This document shows positions 14,248 through 24,400 of a stretch of 64,000 nucleotides of DNA, piece after piece; position 1 is the stretch's first letter, and the number at the start of each line of letters is the position of its first letter. The notes under the pieces were generated by a model, which was not told the DNA's origin, made no database searches, and was given only the letters and a program-made list of their open reading frames with translations. Origin of the DNA: Nymphaea colorata (Eukaryota > Streptophyta > Magnoliopsida > Nymphaeales > Nymphaeaceae); NCBI RefSeq assembly GCF_008831285.2, contig NC_045146.1, positions 23,079,703 to 23,143,702 on the forward strand, written 5' to 3'. Position numbers and translations under genes: made by a program.

Positions 14248-17200
14248 ATTTTTATTTAAATGAACACATAATTCATGGTTCATATTCATACAAAATATAT
14301 TACTATATTACTGAACAAAAATAATAAATTACACCCAAAAAGTACCAAAAAATCTTAAATATACTAAAAAAAAAACAAACATTAAGGCTGCCATGTCCAG
14401 GCCTGCACTTGTGTCAACACACACCGACACTGGTGATTTGCCTTTTTCCAGGCCTGTGGTGGACCGGCCTATTTTCAAGTTCAGTGTAATTACTGCACAA
14501 AGTAATTGTTGTTTAATATCATCATCCATGTTGCTCTCTCTCTCTCTCTCTCTCTCTCTCACATGTTTAGGGCTTGCACGATCTTTTATTTGCTTTTTTT
14601 CATTGTTTTTTAACTTTACAACACTGGCCCTTAAGTCATAATGTATCCGCAATGTAAAGGAAACTTGATCCTTCCTGGTTTTGCATTGTGAAGTTTTTTG
14701 GTTATGGCTTCTGTTCTTTTGGCAAATTACATGTCTAATCACTAATGTTATGATCTTATTTATCTTTGCGCAGGTTGGTGATAATTCAATTGATATTCCT
14801 GAGGCCAACGTGATAATCCAGATATCATCACATGCTGGTTCACGGAGGCAAGAAGCTCAACGTCTGGGTCGTATTCTTAGGGCAAAAGTATGCTTCTGGG
14901 TTAACCTTTTGACTACTAGCTAGTAGTTGTACTGTTTAAACCGTGACTTGTTCTTAAGTCTTAGCATTGTTATTTAGCTTTTCTTCTGTAATTTTTTGTT
15001 TTCTTGTTCTCCATTGTGTTACAATGCAGAATTTTGCGTTTGTTTACATGAAAAAACTTTTCTTGGATGCCCTTTTGACTTTTTTGCAAAGGTCGTGCCT
15101 TACAGCTGAACTATAGCATGTCATTGAACATCATATTCATGCTAATGGAGTGACTATATCAGTACTGTAGGTATATGTCTGATTGGTTGAGCTCTTCTCT
15201 ATGATACTTAATCATGTGCTTGTGTTGTGGAAAATTTAGTTTTAGAATTTTCAGTCGATGAGACAGTAATGTCCCCAGGATGCCAACTGTAACTAGTGGA
15301 GCATGGATTGGTATGAGAATTCGAGGTTTTGTCTTGAAGGTTAGACGGATATAAATATCTTGGTTTTGGACATTTTTGCTAGGGTCGGCCTCAAGATAGG
15401 ATGGCTGGAGGAAAAGAAGAATACAATGCATTCTTCTATTCTCTTGTCTCCACTGATACACAGGTGCGCCATTGTTTATTTCACTTTTTTTTAAACTTTC
15501 TCTCTTATTATTTTTTGATATATTTTCTTGATGGGACTCACTTTGGATGCAGGAGATGTATTACTCAACAAAGAGGCAGCAATTTCTGATTGATCAAGGT
15601 TACAGTTTTAAGGTACATTGTCTCCCATCTGGCATGAACATACAAAAAGTTCTTTCTTTCACTTTGGTTGGGTGCGGCTGACCGTACTGGATGCATGTTG
15701 GCTACATCCAGTGCCATGTCAAAGGTGCACCCGTGTTTACACCCGCACCCTCATCGTGTCAACATGGTTGCAGATGTTAGTTTGGCGAGTCTGTGTGACT
15801 TATGTTGGAGAAAGATTTTTTTTTTTCTTCTGTTCTAATATAGTGCAAGGGAAAGAAGCACATCGTAGAGGGCTGAATCAAGAACTTTCACCAGGCTATA
15901 GGAGACAGAGCATGTTTGAGCTACGTGAATATTTTTATCTCCGAGCTGCTAAGAGTTTTCAAAGATCAGCAAACAGAATACGTAGCAATGGCCCTTCAAT
16001 CACTTGAACACGAGTGATAATTAATAGACGAGTCAGCTGCACATCAGCTTCAATACTTCAAAATAATCTTGGCAGAATCTTTTCGATACCATGTAAGGAA
16101 TCACATAGGTAGGTAAATTCTACCTTGATCAAGTGTATATCAGCCACTCAGTACTCACACAGTTCTCTCAAAGATTGGGTAAACTGTGTACTGGTGCACT
16201 GAAAAGAATCATTTATTGCTCTCAAATGTACAAAGGCTTGTAAAAAGCGTCAGTATAATACATAATGGGCAAACAGGCCAACGTTAGGAAGAAGAGGGGG
16301 CTATTGTGGAGTCCTCTAGCCATTGGTGAGTTCAGACTTACAAAGTGCTGCAATATGCAGCAAACAAAAAATAAGAAAAATACAAAATACAAAACTATTG
16401 TAATAAAAGAAATTACCTAATTTAAGCCTAACCAAAATACGTCAGTTCAATTGCGTGAGTCCCAGCGATAAAAAAGCATACATTTTTCCTAACATGAGAC
16501 AGAAACTGAGAAAGATAGCAGATGGAGGGGGAGACTGAAGGGGTGACGGATTAAGTGAAAGGGATAGGCAACCACAGGGAGAAGGGGCAGAGGGAGAGGG
16601 AGATAGGGAAAATGAAAGGATGGAGATGTTGGAGTGGGAAGGGAACTAGGGAAAAAAAAAAGGAAGAGGGAGAGGGACCGACATGGATGAGAGAGAGAAA
16701 GGGATGGTGACAATGGAGAGGGAGGCAGGCAAAGAAGAAAATTGGGAGGAAGAGGAAGATGGTGTACTTATTGCAGGAGAGAAAAGAGTTGCTGGAGAAG
16801 TGAGAGAAAACAGTGTCTTCGCTGCAGATGCTGATGATGCACAGAAGTTGGAGTGTGTTGATGAATGCACAGTCGCCAGATGCCAGCAATGCACAACCAC
16901 CAGATATTGTAGATGTGTAGTGTTTCACATCGAGGGTTTTTTTGTCAGAGGATGCACAGGGTTCAAAATCATCAGGAAAGGTTGAACCGTTGACCCTTTC
17001 CTGTATATGTACACAGGGATTTGAGAAGAAAAAACTCCAAAATTTGGATTTTGACCAAGTTGAAAGTGAGCCCACAATCAAACCCATGTCCTAGCCATGG
17101 CTGACACCCGTGTCTGGGCATGTCAGAACGGGTACACCAAGTCACCAACTAAAAGGATGTTTTCATGTGACTTGAATGAGAACTTTTATGTTTAGCACAT

Positions 17201-18029
17201 AAAACATTGTGTTGTATATTCAAGAGTCCTCATCGTCTAATCTGATGTGTAAAGCTAATTAGTTAATATTTCCACTTTTCATCTGATTCTCAAATTTTGA
17301 CAGGTTATAACAAGCTTACCACCACCTGGTTCAGGGTCAGAGCTTGGTTTTCATCGCCTTGATGAGCAGCTTGCGCTTCTAAGCAAGGTTTACTTCAATT
17401 TTCCTCTATTGTTTTGCTTTAATTGTGGAACTTGATGTTACGATTTTCAGGAGAGATTTTCTTCTTGAGTGCAGGTACTGAGTGCAGGTGATGATGTTGT
17501 TGGTCTGGAGCAGCTAGAAGAAGACGCTGATGACATTACTCTCCAGACCCGCCGCTCGGCTGGATCATTAAGCGCCATGTCTGGAGCAAACAAGATGGTC
17601 TACATGGAATACAAGTATAAATCTTTTACAGTATACTTATTTTTGCCCTTCCACAAGATCTCCCCCTCTTTCTCTCACGCGGAAGTTGACACAGATTGTG
17701 CATTATCCTCGTTCTGTTCACATCTAGTAGTTTCCTCTTTGTCACTTGTGTTTGTGACCACATATCGCTCAACTGTATTTTTAGCTTGTTTTAGTGGGTG
17801 GTTACTGGTTATCAATATGCTGTCAAATATGAAACTTCTCCTTTTTTCTCATGTTTCTGAACTGTTCATGATGGATGATGTGTTGCATGTGCATGTGATT
17901 CTCATATTTTGACCAAGAAACTTTCTTTGCAGCACTGGCAAGGGCAAGTTAGTAGCGCATGGCCAGGCCAAAAGCAAGCCCAAGGATCCTGCAAAGCGGC
18001 ATGTACTGTTCAAGAGGCGCTATGGTTAA
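438..18029 (+). CDS. XPB: General transcription and DNA repair factor IIH helicase subunit XPB (20 exons)
   Basis: 3'-to-5' DNA helicase/translocase of TFIIH, opening DNA in transcription initiation and nucleotide excision repair in the nucleus. Exons: 438-450, 539-582, 711-777, 888-1056, 2899-3121, 3210-3269, 4323-4454, 4572-4652, 11038-11125, 11738-12075, 12257-12332, 12418-12611, 13341-13504, 13582-13654, 14774-14887, 15383-15463, 15553-15612, 17304-17387, 17475-17614, 17933-18029. They join without frame breaks into 765 codons plus stop, close to the usual plant XPB length (about 767). Visible motifs: Walker A GAGKS (about residues 305-309), DEVH split across exons 10/11 (404-407), LTAT (about 429-432), the RED triad (435-437), motif [12 protein letters not shown] (603-612). 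The N-terminal region and C-terminal tail ([11 protein letters not shown]) are also present. Intron 8 (4653-11037) carries a full LTR retrotransposon. The exon 3 donor (GTCATC) is weak; two upstream GT sites in the same phase would shorten an acidic stretch. The start is the first ATG that gives the expected short leader before GRPSKK. Confidence 0.95.
1229..2840. mobile_element. PIF/Harbinger-like non-autonomous DNA element in XPB intron 4
   Basis: The ends form an imperfect terminal inverted repeat: left GGGGGCGGTTGATGG, right end read on the minus strand GGGTGTGTTTGATTG. TTA lies on both sides (1226-1228 and 2841-2843), the three-base target duplication typical of PIF/Harbinger elements. 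No transposase frame is visible in the 1.6 kb interior. Inside, near 2097-2190, is an imperfect tandem duplication with a period of about 46 bases. Boundaries come from the TIR/TSD pair; the family name is inference. Confidence 0.6.
3710..4065 (+). repeat. Dispersed intronic repeat, copy 1 (XPB intron 6)
   Basis: A stretch around the phrases GGCCTGGACATGACAGCC and TTGTTCAGTAATATATTTT recurs in reverse orientation at 14105-14475 in XPB intron 14. Both copies have a GGTATGGGTGCCAGTG-like edge (here as CACTGGCACCCATGCC) and an AT-rich core. No open frame or clear terminal inverted repeat was recognised, so the class is unknown; a small non-autonomous transposon is likely. Edges are approximate. 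Confidence 0.6.
5070..5074. repeat. Target site duplication CCATA, left copy
   Basis: CCATA directly precedes the TG of the 5' LTR and recurs directly after the CA of the 3' LTR at 10390-10394. A five-base duplication is standard for Ty3/gypsy integrase and fixes both element borders. Confidence 0.9.
5075..5326 (+). repeat. 5' LTR of the chromovirus
   Basis: Begins TGTTACGACCC and ends GTATCA, so it has the TG...CA ends of LTRs. It aligns over all 252 bases with 10138-10389. It contains a short internal tandem of TTAGTTCTGTTATG. Nine substitutions separate it from its partner, two of them in the last six bases. Confidence 0.95.
5328..6626 (+). pseudogene. gag: Chromovirus gag (capsid region), frameshifted at its end
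   Basis: Nucleocapsid/capsid precursor of the retrotransposon, assembling cytoplasmic particles. The open frame starts at ATG 5328, whose last two bases open the primer-binding site, and runs 432 codons. It has an N-terminal coiled-coil-like stretch and a P/S/T-rich linker. The retrotransposon gag domain starts around [20 protein letters not shown] and continues through [12 protein letters not shown]. The zinc knuckle (ICFDC...MPGHAC) and the conserved [11 protein letters not shown] stretch before it are read in another frame, so a frameshift lies just upstream of about 6565. An in-frame stop at 6601-6603 then cuts the knuckle frame. The gag therefore lacks its nucleic-acid-binding end. Confidence 0.88.
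5329..5340 (+). other. Primer-binding site (initiator tRNA-Met type)
   Basis: TGGTATCAGAGA lies two bases after the 5' LTR. TGGTATCAGAGC complements the 3' end of plant initiator tRNA-Met, the common primer of plant Ty3/gypsy elements. The last base differs from that consensus. The site overlaps the gag ATG. Confidence 0.88.
6565..8643 (+). pseudogene. pol: Chromovirus pol, part 1: zinc knuckle, protease, reverse transcriptase, RNase H
   Basis: Single reading frame interrupted by TGA at 6601-6603 and 6829-6831 and closed by TAG at 8641-8643. Order: gag zinc knuckle (about 6613-6651), aspartic protease with the active-site stretch VDTSSTHNF (about 6844-6870), reverse transcriptase ([34 protein letters not shown]), RNase H ([25 protein letters not shown]). 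The protease has DTS where these enzymes normally have DTG or DSG, so the catalytic loop is altered. The RNase H motif reads TDAFD rather than the usual TDASD. The longest intact piece is 6847-8643 (598 codons). Confidence 0.92.
8644..10107 (+). pseudogene. pol: Chromovirus pol, part 2: integrase with chromodomain-like end
   Basis: This continues in the same frame after the TAG at 8641-8643 and stays open to 10107, so the stop is a point lesion rather than a natural gene end. The zinc-binding H-H-C-C region is visible ([13 protein letters not shown] ... CDVCQRNK). The catalytic core shows the first Asp in [10 protein letters not shown], the second in VSDRDSVF and the Glu in DGQTEIVNR. The C-terminus has the GPY/F-like stretch [12 protein letters not shown] and a chromodomain-like tail. 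Such tails guide chromovirus integration towards marked chromatin. Read from its own ATG the open part starts at 8728. Confidence 0.93.
10123..10132 (+). other. Polypurine tract of the chromovirus
   Basis: GAAGGGGGAG lies five bases before the 3' LTR, after the integrase stop. It is the expected plus-strand primer site for reverse transcription. Confidence 0.8.
10138..10389 (+). repeat. 3' LTR of the chromovirus
   Basis: 252 bp, TGTTACGACCC to GGCTAACA, matching 5075-5326 with nine substitutions. It is followed by the CCATA duplication at 10390-10394. Being in sense with XPB, it could supply a polyadenylation signal inside intron 8; I see no evidence that it does. Confidence 0.95.
10390..10394. 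repeat. Target site duplication CCATA, right copy
   Basis: Identical to 5070-5074; marks the right border of the chromovirus insertion. Confidence 0.9.
14105..14475 (-). repeat. Dispersed intronic repeat, copy 2 (XPB intron 14)
   Basis: Reverse-oriented relative of 3710-4065. On the minus strand it shows GGCCTGGACATGGCAGCC and the TTGTTCAGTAATATAGTA core. A (TA)n run at about 14200-14245, preceded by TATC repeats, interrupts it, so this copy has expanded. With the first copy it makes a long imperfect inverted repeat in the XPB pre-mRNA. Confidence 0.6.
14533..14560 (+). repeat. (CT)n microsatellite
   Basis: About 14 uninterrupted CT units in XPB intron 14, just beyond the dispersed repeat. 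No function is indicated. Confidence 0.9.
16495..16780 (+). repeat. GA-rich, strand-asymmetric tract in XPB intron 17
   Basis: Nearly 300 bases in which the plus strand is mostly A and G (repeats of GAGGGAGA, GGGAAAA, GAGAGAGAAAGGG). The complementary C/T-rich strand gives long but meaningless open frames rich in Ser, Pro and Leu. The tract sits inside the 1.7 kb intron between XPB exons 17 and 18. Purine runs of this kind can adopt triplex structures; that is general knowledge, not shown here. Confidence 0.7.
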
Positions 18030-20169
18030 TGTATAGTATCCAGTTTTTGATGACTACTCGAGCCGATGCCTCAGACGAAGTTTAGATCCTCTAGGGGCAT
18101 CAATTCATTGGCGAAGGAGATCCTTCCAAGTGGGTGCAGCGGGTGAATCCTGTGCTGCAAGCCTGCAAGAGAGGGTGCGTCCTGTTGATTGTAAATCAGG
18201 TCTTGTTATGGCTGTGAGCTTTAATGTATATCATGTTAAGTTCAACAGTATAAATGAGGAAAAAAGAAAAAAAAACTGCGATGAGGTTCTAAATTCTGCA
18301 CAAGTTTTGAAAGGCTGGTCTGCAGTACGTATTGATGTGTTGTCTAGTGATCAAGCAGCATATCTAGGATTGTTTTCTAGACGTTTTACCTGCTTGATTC
18401 AAGTCATGCTGTTGATGGTCTAAGCTGGAGCCTAGGAAGTTCGTTCAAATGGTTGTCTCACTTGAAAATGTACGCTGGCAAGCTTAACTGAAAAGCATCA
18501 TATCGAACATTCCTTGATAGTGATATTTCCTGTGAAGCATAACATGGGTCTGAATAACACATGCAAAGCAGCACCGGAAACGCACGGTTCTCAGAGTTGA
18601 TACATACAATTGTGAGGCATCGTAATGTAAAATACTGGCCTGATCTCTTTTCCAACTTCACTGATATTCGATACTAAATTGAGATGGATGTCGACCATAT
18701 TCACAGTCCTCCAACGTAGCCGTCAAAGCATCTTCGGTGAAGAGTCCTTTCTCCAGCAAAGTGCATCGAAGCTGAGAACACTAACCCCAAAGAATATCAA
18801 CCTTCCAATAATTTGCGCAGGAATCTGTTAGGAGAAGGAAGACAGGTGGATCAGAGACGATGTAAAAGACACCGTCTACAGGTGTAAAAGGATCCCCATG
18901 GGGGTTGGCACAATGGATATGGTGGGGGCTGGGCTGGGTTAGTAGGCGGCTAGTCTCAATTTAGAGTTCTTTGGGTATTAACTTCTTTTATCGTTAAAAA
19001 AAAAAGGTAAAAAAGAGTGTCACCCCAATGCACCAAAGCAGGCTTGATATAGGGAACGGTGAAAGCTTCGGTCTTATTGTTGGACAATAGGATGAAATGC
19101 TACTGCTGCTTACCTTAGAGATGCATAAAAGGAAATATCACGCAGCTAGTTAGACGCCGTTGAACACAAGGACTAGGTAACTTCTCAGTATGTATCGATA
19201 TTTAGAGGTTGTTTGATTGTTGGACAGAAGTTAAGGCGCTAGTAGAGGAGTTTCTTTTTTAGCAGTTCTGTTTTGAGGGGATACGCTGGAAGTGAACACT
19301 TTGTTCTCGTTACTTGTTACAAATGATGTCGTGAATATCAGCTTACGTCTGCTCTGCATTGCTGAAATTAATTGGCTCACATCTGCTCGTATCTGGCATT
19401 TTTATTTTTCTATTTAGATAACTAATAGAACTTAAAAATACTTATTTTCCAACCCATGTATCGGCTAGTCAGCATTAATGTTTGCAGGCGATCGGAGGCG
19501 TATCAGTCCATGCACGGCCGGTTCTAATGTCCATCAAACCATCAAACGATTTCTTAAAATGCGAATTAAATCTATTATTTAGAACATAACTAGCTTTGTC
19601 CTTAACAAAGGCTAACGTACTCCAGACGGATGAGTTGTCCGGACAGAGAAAAGGGGAAGGACCTTCTTCGACATTAGCTATAGAATAAAAGTAGAACATG
19701 GTTCCAGATTAAACTGCAAGAATCGGATCAATACGAAAACATCGTAGAAAAATAACCGTCTTAGAAATAATTGTGAAAATTTGTTTTGAGAACTAAGGTT
19801 TGCAACACCAGCCAGAGATAATGTTGTTAAGGCGCTTCTTAGAAACTGTGGGGTGTTTTCCTTGTCTCGTCTTACGCTGCGAGATCCCATTCCCGTCCGT
19901 CCATAAATTGAAGCGGGATCTTCACCAGCCGAAACAGCCATCACAGAAGTGACAGAACCCAGGGACCAATCAACATCGGCGCCCATCTCGTCGAAGCAAT
20001 TCCCGGCCTCCGTAAATCTAGAAGGAGATTCTTCATGTTGGTCGGCCTCAAAATCTTTGATGCTTTTTGTTGGTATCTTTCTCCTTTCGGAGTTTTGAAT
20101 TTGCTGATCAAGCTATTGCTTTTCCTTCTGTTTTAGAACGCCACCACCCTCCGTTCAACTCTGCCGACG
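18030..20169. other. XPB 3' region and intergenic spacer; no gene seen
   Basis: About 2.1 kb between the XPB stop and the first PTH ATG. It should contain the XPB 3' UTR and the PTH promoter and 5' leader. Open frames on both strands are short and show no family features. At about 18886-19010 a GGTTGGCACAATGG stretch recalls a tRNA A-box, but no B-box follows. A T/A-rich run lies at about 18990-19015. Confidence 0.6.
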
Positions 20170-23100
20170 ATGCCTCGTCTACCATCTTGCTCACAGTCTC
20201 CTTATTCCGCGCCCATCTCACGCTATCTGCTGCTAAATCGATTTCGCGTATGCAATTTTTGGTTTCTTTGCCCTTATTGTCCTTTGTCGTTCCGAAGTTC
20301 CGTATTTTGTTGTTTGTGTCTCTCGAAGATAGTAAGAGCTTCTCACCTCCTATTCGGCAATGTTCACACCAGCGGCGTCCAGTGCATCTCCGGCCAAAAA
20401 TTAGGACGGTGTCTTGGCGATCAATGTCGGCTACCGCTTCAGATTCTAGCGTTGACTCAAAGCCCAAGCCATGGCTGCTTGTTGGCCTCGGCAATCCAGG
20501 AAAGAAGTATGAGGGCACGAGGCACAATGTATGTTTAAAACTTCTGTATATTTGGTCTCTTTGTACTTGTTTATGGCGATGTTCCCGTCAGATAACCTTT
20601 GAAGCTACTTTGTACCTAGATTGTCCCATGTCTGTGAATGACCCGATTGCTTAAGGTGGGATTTGAGCCTTTTTTTAGAAGTAAAGTTTTGCGATTGCTG
20701 AACGGATTCTAGTGTTGAATGATTGCTTATTTCTGGTAGAGAAATCTCGTTCTACTTGCTTCTGTGTGGGTGCTTTCGTCGTTGTCACTTCACATTTTCT
20801 GAGATAGCTAAACGCTTTTATACAATTGTAATTCTTCGGTTTGTAAGTTGCTAATTCATTCGTTTCGAAGCCTTATTTTACATGGTAATTATTTACTTAG
20901 GTCGGGTTTGAAATGTTAGATACCATCGCTGAAGAGGAAGGAATCTCTGTTAGTAGCATTCGCTTCAAGGCTCTTTTCGGAAAAGGTTTGTTCATATTGC
21001 CTCAGATTGATGGCCTCACTTCTATTACTTTAGTTCCTTTTCCTTTGTATTCAGTTGCAGTACCTGCATACTCTTTTGGAGTAGTTAAGTAATTCAAATT
21101 TTCAAAAAAAATTCTCAAAGTTTTCTTTAATTGTCAATGGGATAGGCCTATTAAAACTTCTAGCACTTGTTTTTGCTTTTCCTTGTCAAGAAAGGAGGGT
21201 GTCGACATAGCTTTCATTTTATGTGCAATGAATTCGTCATTCTTTTATGATTTGTTTGGATGATGTGAAGGTGAAACCAGAAAAACCTGGTCTTAGCGTC
21301 AAACTAGTTTGGGCAAAAAAGTGAAAGAAGCCTGTTTCTTTAGGATCATCCAAGCAGGTGTTTGTGAGACGCCTTACATTTTTTTTTAATTTTTTTCTCA
21401 ATATATTTAGGTACTGTTTCGGGTGTTCCAGTTTTGCTGGCCAAGCCACAAACTTTTATGAATGTCAGCGGGGAGTCTGTAAGTTAATACGTATAAAGTT
21501 ATGTTGATTATTTTGCTATCATGTTGAACGTGGCATCAAAAGCATGTGTTTAACGTGTGATTTCGCTTGTGAAGGTTGGATCGCTTGTTTCATATTTTAA
21601 TATACCTTTGAACCAAGTTCTCCTGGTAAAGTATTTTTCTATATTTTTGCAATCTGTAGGTATTTGCAGTAATATTATCTTATCAATTTTCATCATCTTA
21701 AGGGGCTAACTACAATTGTCGACTTTATCTTTCTGCAGATATATGATGATATGGATTTGCCTTTTGCAACACTGCGGTTGTTACCTAAAGGTGGACATGG
21801 TGGCCATAATGGGTATGAGCTATCCATGCCAATTTCATGCTGTTTAGGAGGACGGTGGAATCTTTTGCTTGAATACTTTCTTTAACAGCATAGTATTGAA
21901 AGGAAGTGCATGTCCAAGCAGAATGGCATAGGCTAATGCTGGTTTGGACCTTGTTGCATTAGATTGTGAGCCACTTCAAAGTCTCAAAGAATATTGGAGT
22001 CAAAATAAAAGAAAGTTACAATATTGGAGTTCATTTGAACTGCTTTCTTTAATAAATTAATGTTATTATGTCTGCCTATTACTGATTGTTAGCAGAAAAC
22101 TAGATATAGTTATAATGCGCTCCTGCAAATGCAATGTTTAATTACAAATTTTTCTTTGTATTTGTCACCTTCTACATAAATTCTGCAGACATAACAACAA
22201 AGTGACTGTATGTCAAGGATGATTCTAGTAGCTAATCTGTCGTTCTGACCCTTTATAGCATATTCACCATCTGGGCAGACAGATGTTTGCACTGCATATC
22301 TCCAGCTGGTGAAATCTTTGCTTGTATGGACCATTGGATGCACTTTTGTCTCTGGAAACATGCTTGGCGTGATTTACTGGAGTGACCTGGCAGTTCTTGT
22401 GTTGAGCTTTTGTTGTTTGACCACTTGCCCAGGAAGATAACATTCAATTAGATCAGTCTCAGTTTTCCTGTTTGTTATGCATTATCAAGGCTCATAGTTA
22501 CTGTGTTTCCACATATTTGCACTCCCATCTTCTGGTTCTGGTTTCTTAGGCTGATAATTCTTAGATATAATACACGAAATCAGTTTACCCTCTTCTTTCG
22601 TTTGTCCATTCTGACAAATTTCAGTATTTAGTCTTTGCATGAATGTTTCTCCTATTTTGGGAAGTGCTTGCTGTGTTACTCTTCCCTGAATTAATTTTTT
22701 AAAGTCAAAATTCAGCTACTAATTTATTGTCCTGGAGCTTCTCAGCCTTCTCTCTGTTGCAGTTTCAGCTCCCAACTCATTCTGACGTGGACTCGTCATT
22801 AGTAATTGGTTCAACTGATATGCTGCACATCCTATCCCATCTTTTAAGGAGTTTTCATATTCTTGCTGTTGAAGTCAGTCCCTCAAATTGCTTGCTCTAC
22901 TACTTGGGAAATAAATATCGATAGACTATGAAGAATATGTCATATGATTGGTTTAGTACAACCCTTAATGGTTATGTGTTTCCTGGGGCTTAGGACGAGA
23001 TAAATTGATTGCAGCTTTGGCTTGTCACCCAAGTCTGGGTTCATGCTGGTCAAATCTCAGGTTTGTTGAGACATTCCAACTCCTGAAGAAAACATTTAGA

Positions 23101-23810
23101 TAATTGGTGAATGATTGTCTCACGGACAGAGTTTGACATAAAACGATAGTGATATGTCGTTTCCCCTCAATAGGACACCAACAGCCTTCCCAGAAGATTG
23201 TTTTATTTTTCTGCTGTCATAAAAAAAAATTAGGAGGTTGTTTTATTTTTCTGCTGTCATAAAAAAAAATTACAAATTTACTGCATGGGACAAGTCTGGA
23301 CACTACTTTCTAGTTTCTACTGTTTATATTTCATGTGCATGTAAATAATGTTTATTCTATGATGACAGGATGAGAAGTGTTATAGATCACTTCAAGGGGA
23401 GTCGTGATTTTCCACGGTTGAGAATTGGTAACTGGGTTACATGCCATCAACTCATTTTTGACAATCAAAACGTGTTGACTCAGTCTCATATTTTTTTTTC
23501 TTTTTACTTTTTTTCTTTTTCTTTTAGGCATAGGGAGACCACCCGGGAAAATGGATCCAGTGAACTTTGTCCTCAGGCCCTTCACTCGGCAAGAGCGTGA
23601 GGAGGTATAGTTTCTGATATCTAACAAGTATAATGTTGAATCAAAGTTCCACCAACTTTCAATAATGAATTTTGCGCTCAATGCATGGTGCAGCTTAACG
23701 TGACATTGCAGAAAGGATTAGAAGGTGTCAGAATTCTTCTGCTAGAAGGGTTTAACAAAAGTGCATCATTTGTTAATCAAGCCAAGGCATCGAATCTTCT
23801 AAATAGCTGA
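20170..23810 (+). CDS. PTH: Peptidyl-tRNA hydrolase, organelle-targeted (Pth1 family)
   Basis: Cleaves peptidyl-tRNA released from stalled ribosomes, recycling tRNA; the bacterial-type form in plants works in chloroplasts or mitochondria. Mature-part exons: (leader)-20528, 20901-20985, 21411-21478, 21575-21625, 21739-21812, 23369-23427, 23528-23604, 23694-23810, all in frame. Active-site residues are present: Asn in GLGNPG, His in GTRHNVG, Asn in MNVSGES, Asp in YDDMDLP, Asn in GGHNG. Two leaders are possible. Model A: ATG 20170, exon 20170-20247, T-rich intron 20248-20372, giving 254 aa with a Ser/Arg-rich transit peptide. Model B: ATG 20250 with that intron retained, giving 269 aa and a hydrophobic start. 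I favour A because it uses the earliest ATG and has a good GTATGC donor. Another in-frame ATG at 20424 would give a form without most of the leader. The protein ends NQAKASNLLNS. Confidence 0.92.
23198..23275 (+). repeat. Perfect short tandem duplication in PTH intron
   Basis: A 40-bp unit beginning TTGTTTTATTTTTCTGC occurs twice in a row, almost without change, in the long intron before the exon at 23369. This looks like a recent local duplication. It could also be an assembly artefact. Confidence 0.85.
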
Positions 23811-24352
23811 TCTTCTGATGGTTGATAGTCAGATCAGCTCCTGTTCTTGATCAACAGAATACTGGCTTCTAGACTTGCTGTTTGTAAGGCGCGCTGGGAG
23901 TTCTGTTGAATCAGATGACATCCTGACGTTCTTGAACTCCAAATTGAGTCATTAATATGGCCGATTAACTTTGGCGGAAATCAACCAGATGGTAGTATTT
24001 TTTTAAGCAGCCCTACCCACAGCATATGTTGATTGAGCTTCGTCAATGGGAAATGTCTTCATCATGTCATGGAAGCGTATGCAAACTGGTGCCCTTTTTC
24101 TCTCACCCTTAAATATTCATGTTCTTTGAAGCCTTTCTTCGTTGGCTGTTCCAATCGACATGATTGTACGAGGAATAGATTATGAAAGTGGTCTTTTGAA
24201 GAACATCTTATTGAAGCAATTCAGCATTTTGCTTAAGCTTATTTTTACGATGATAATAATGTGAACAGAGAGTATGGCATGAAGGGTGTATCCAGATTAC
24301 AGACCGATCTTAGTAAGTTTTTGTTGTGTTAGACCATCTGTTAACAAGCAAT

Positions 24353-24400
<48 letters not shown>
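24353..24400 (+). repeat. Compound (CT)n(GT)n microsatellite
   Basis: About 18 CT units followed directly by about 6 GT units downstream of PTH. Likely length-polymorphic. Confidence 0.95.

Noticed and set aside
16551-17087. 178-codon minus-strand frame rich in Ser, Leu and Phe
   Set aside because: It reads the C/T-rich complement of the GA tract in XPB intron 17; low-complexity composition, no family features.
18886-19015. Possible SINE or tRNA-like sequence with GGTTGGCACAATGG
   Set aside because: Only an A-box-like word is present; no B-box or cloverleaf follows.
24353-24400. CT/GT repeat as a regulatory GAGA element
   Set aside because: It is a simple microsatellite downstream of PTH with no gene start nearby.
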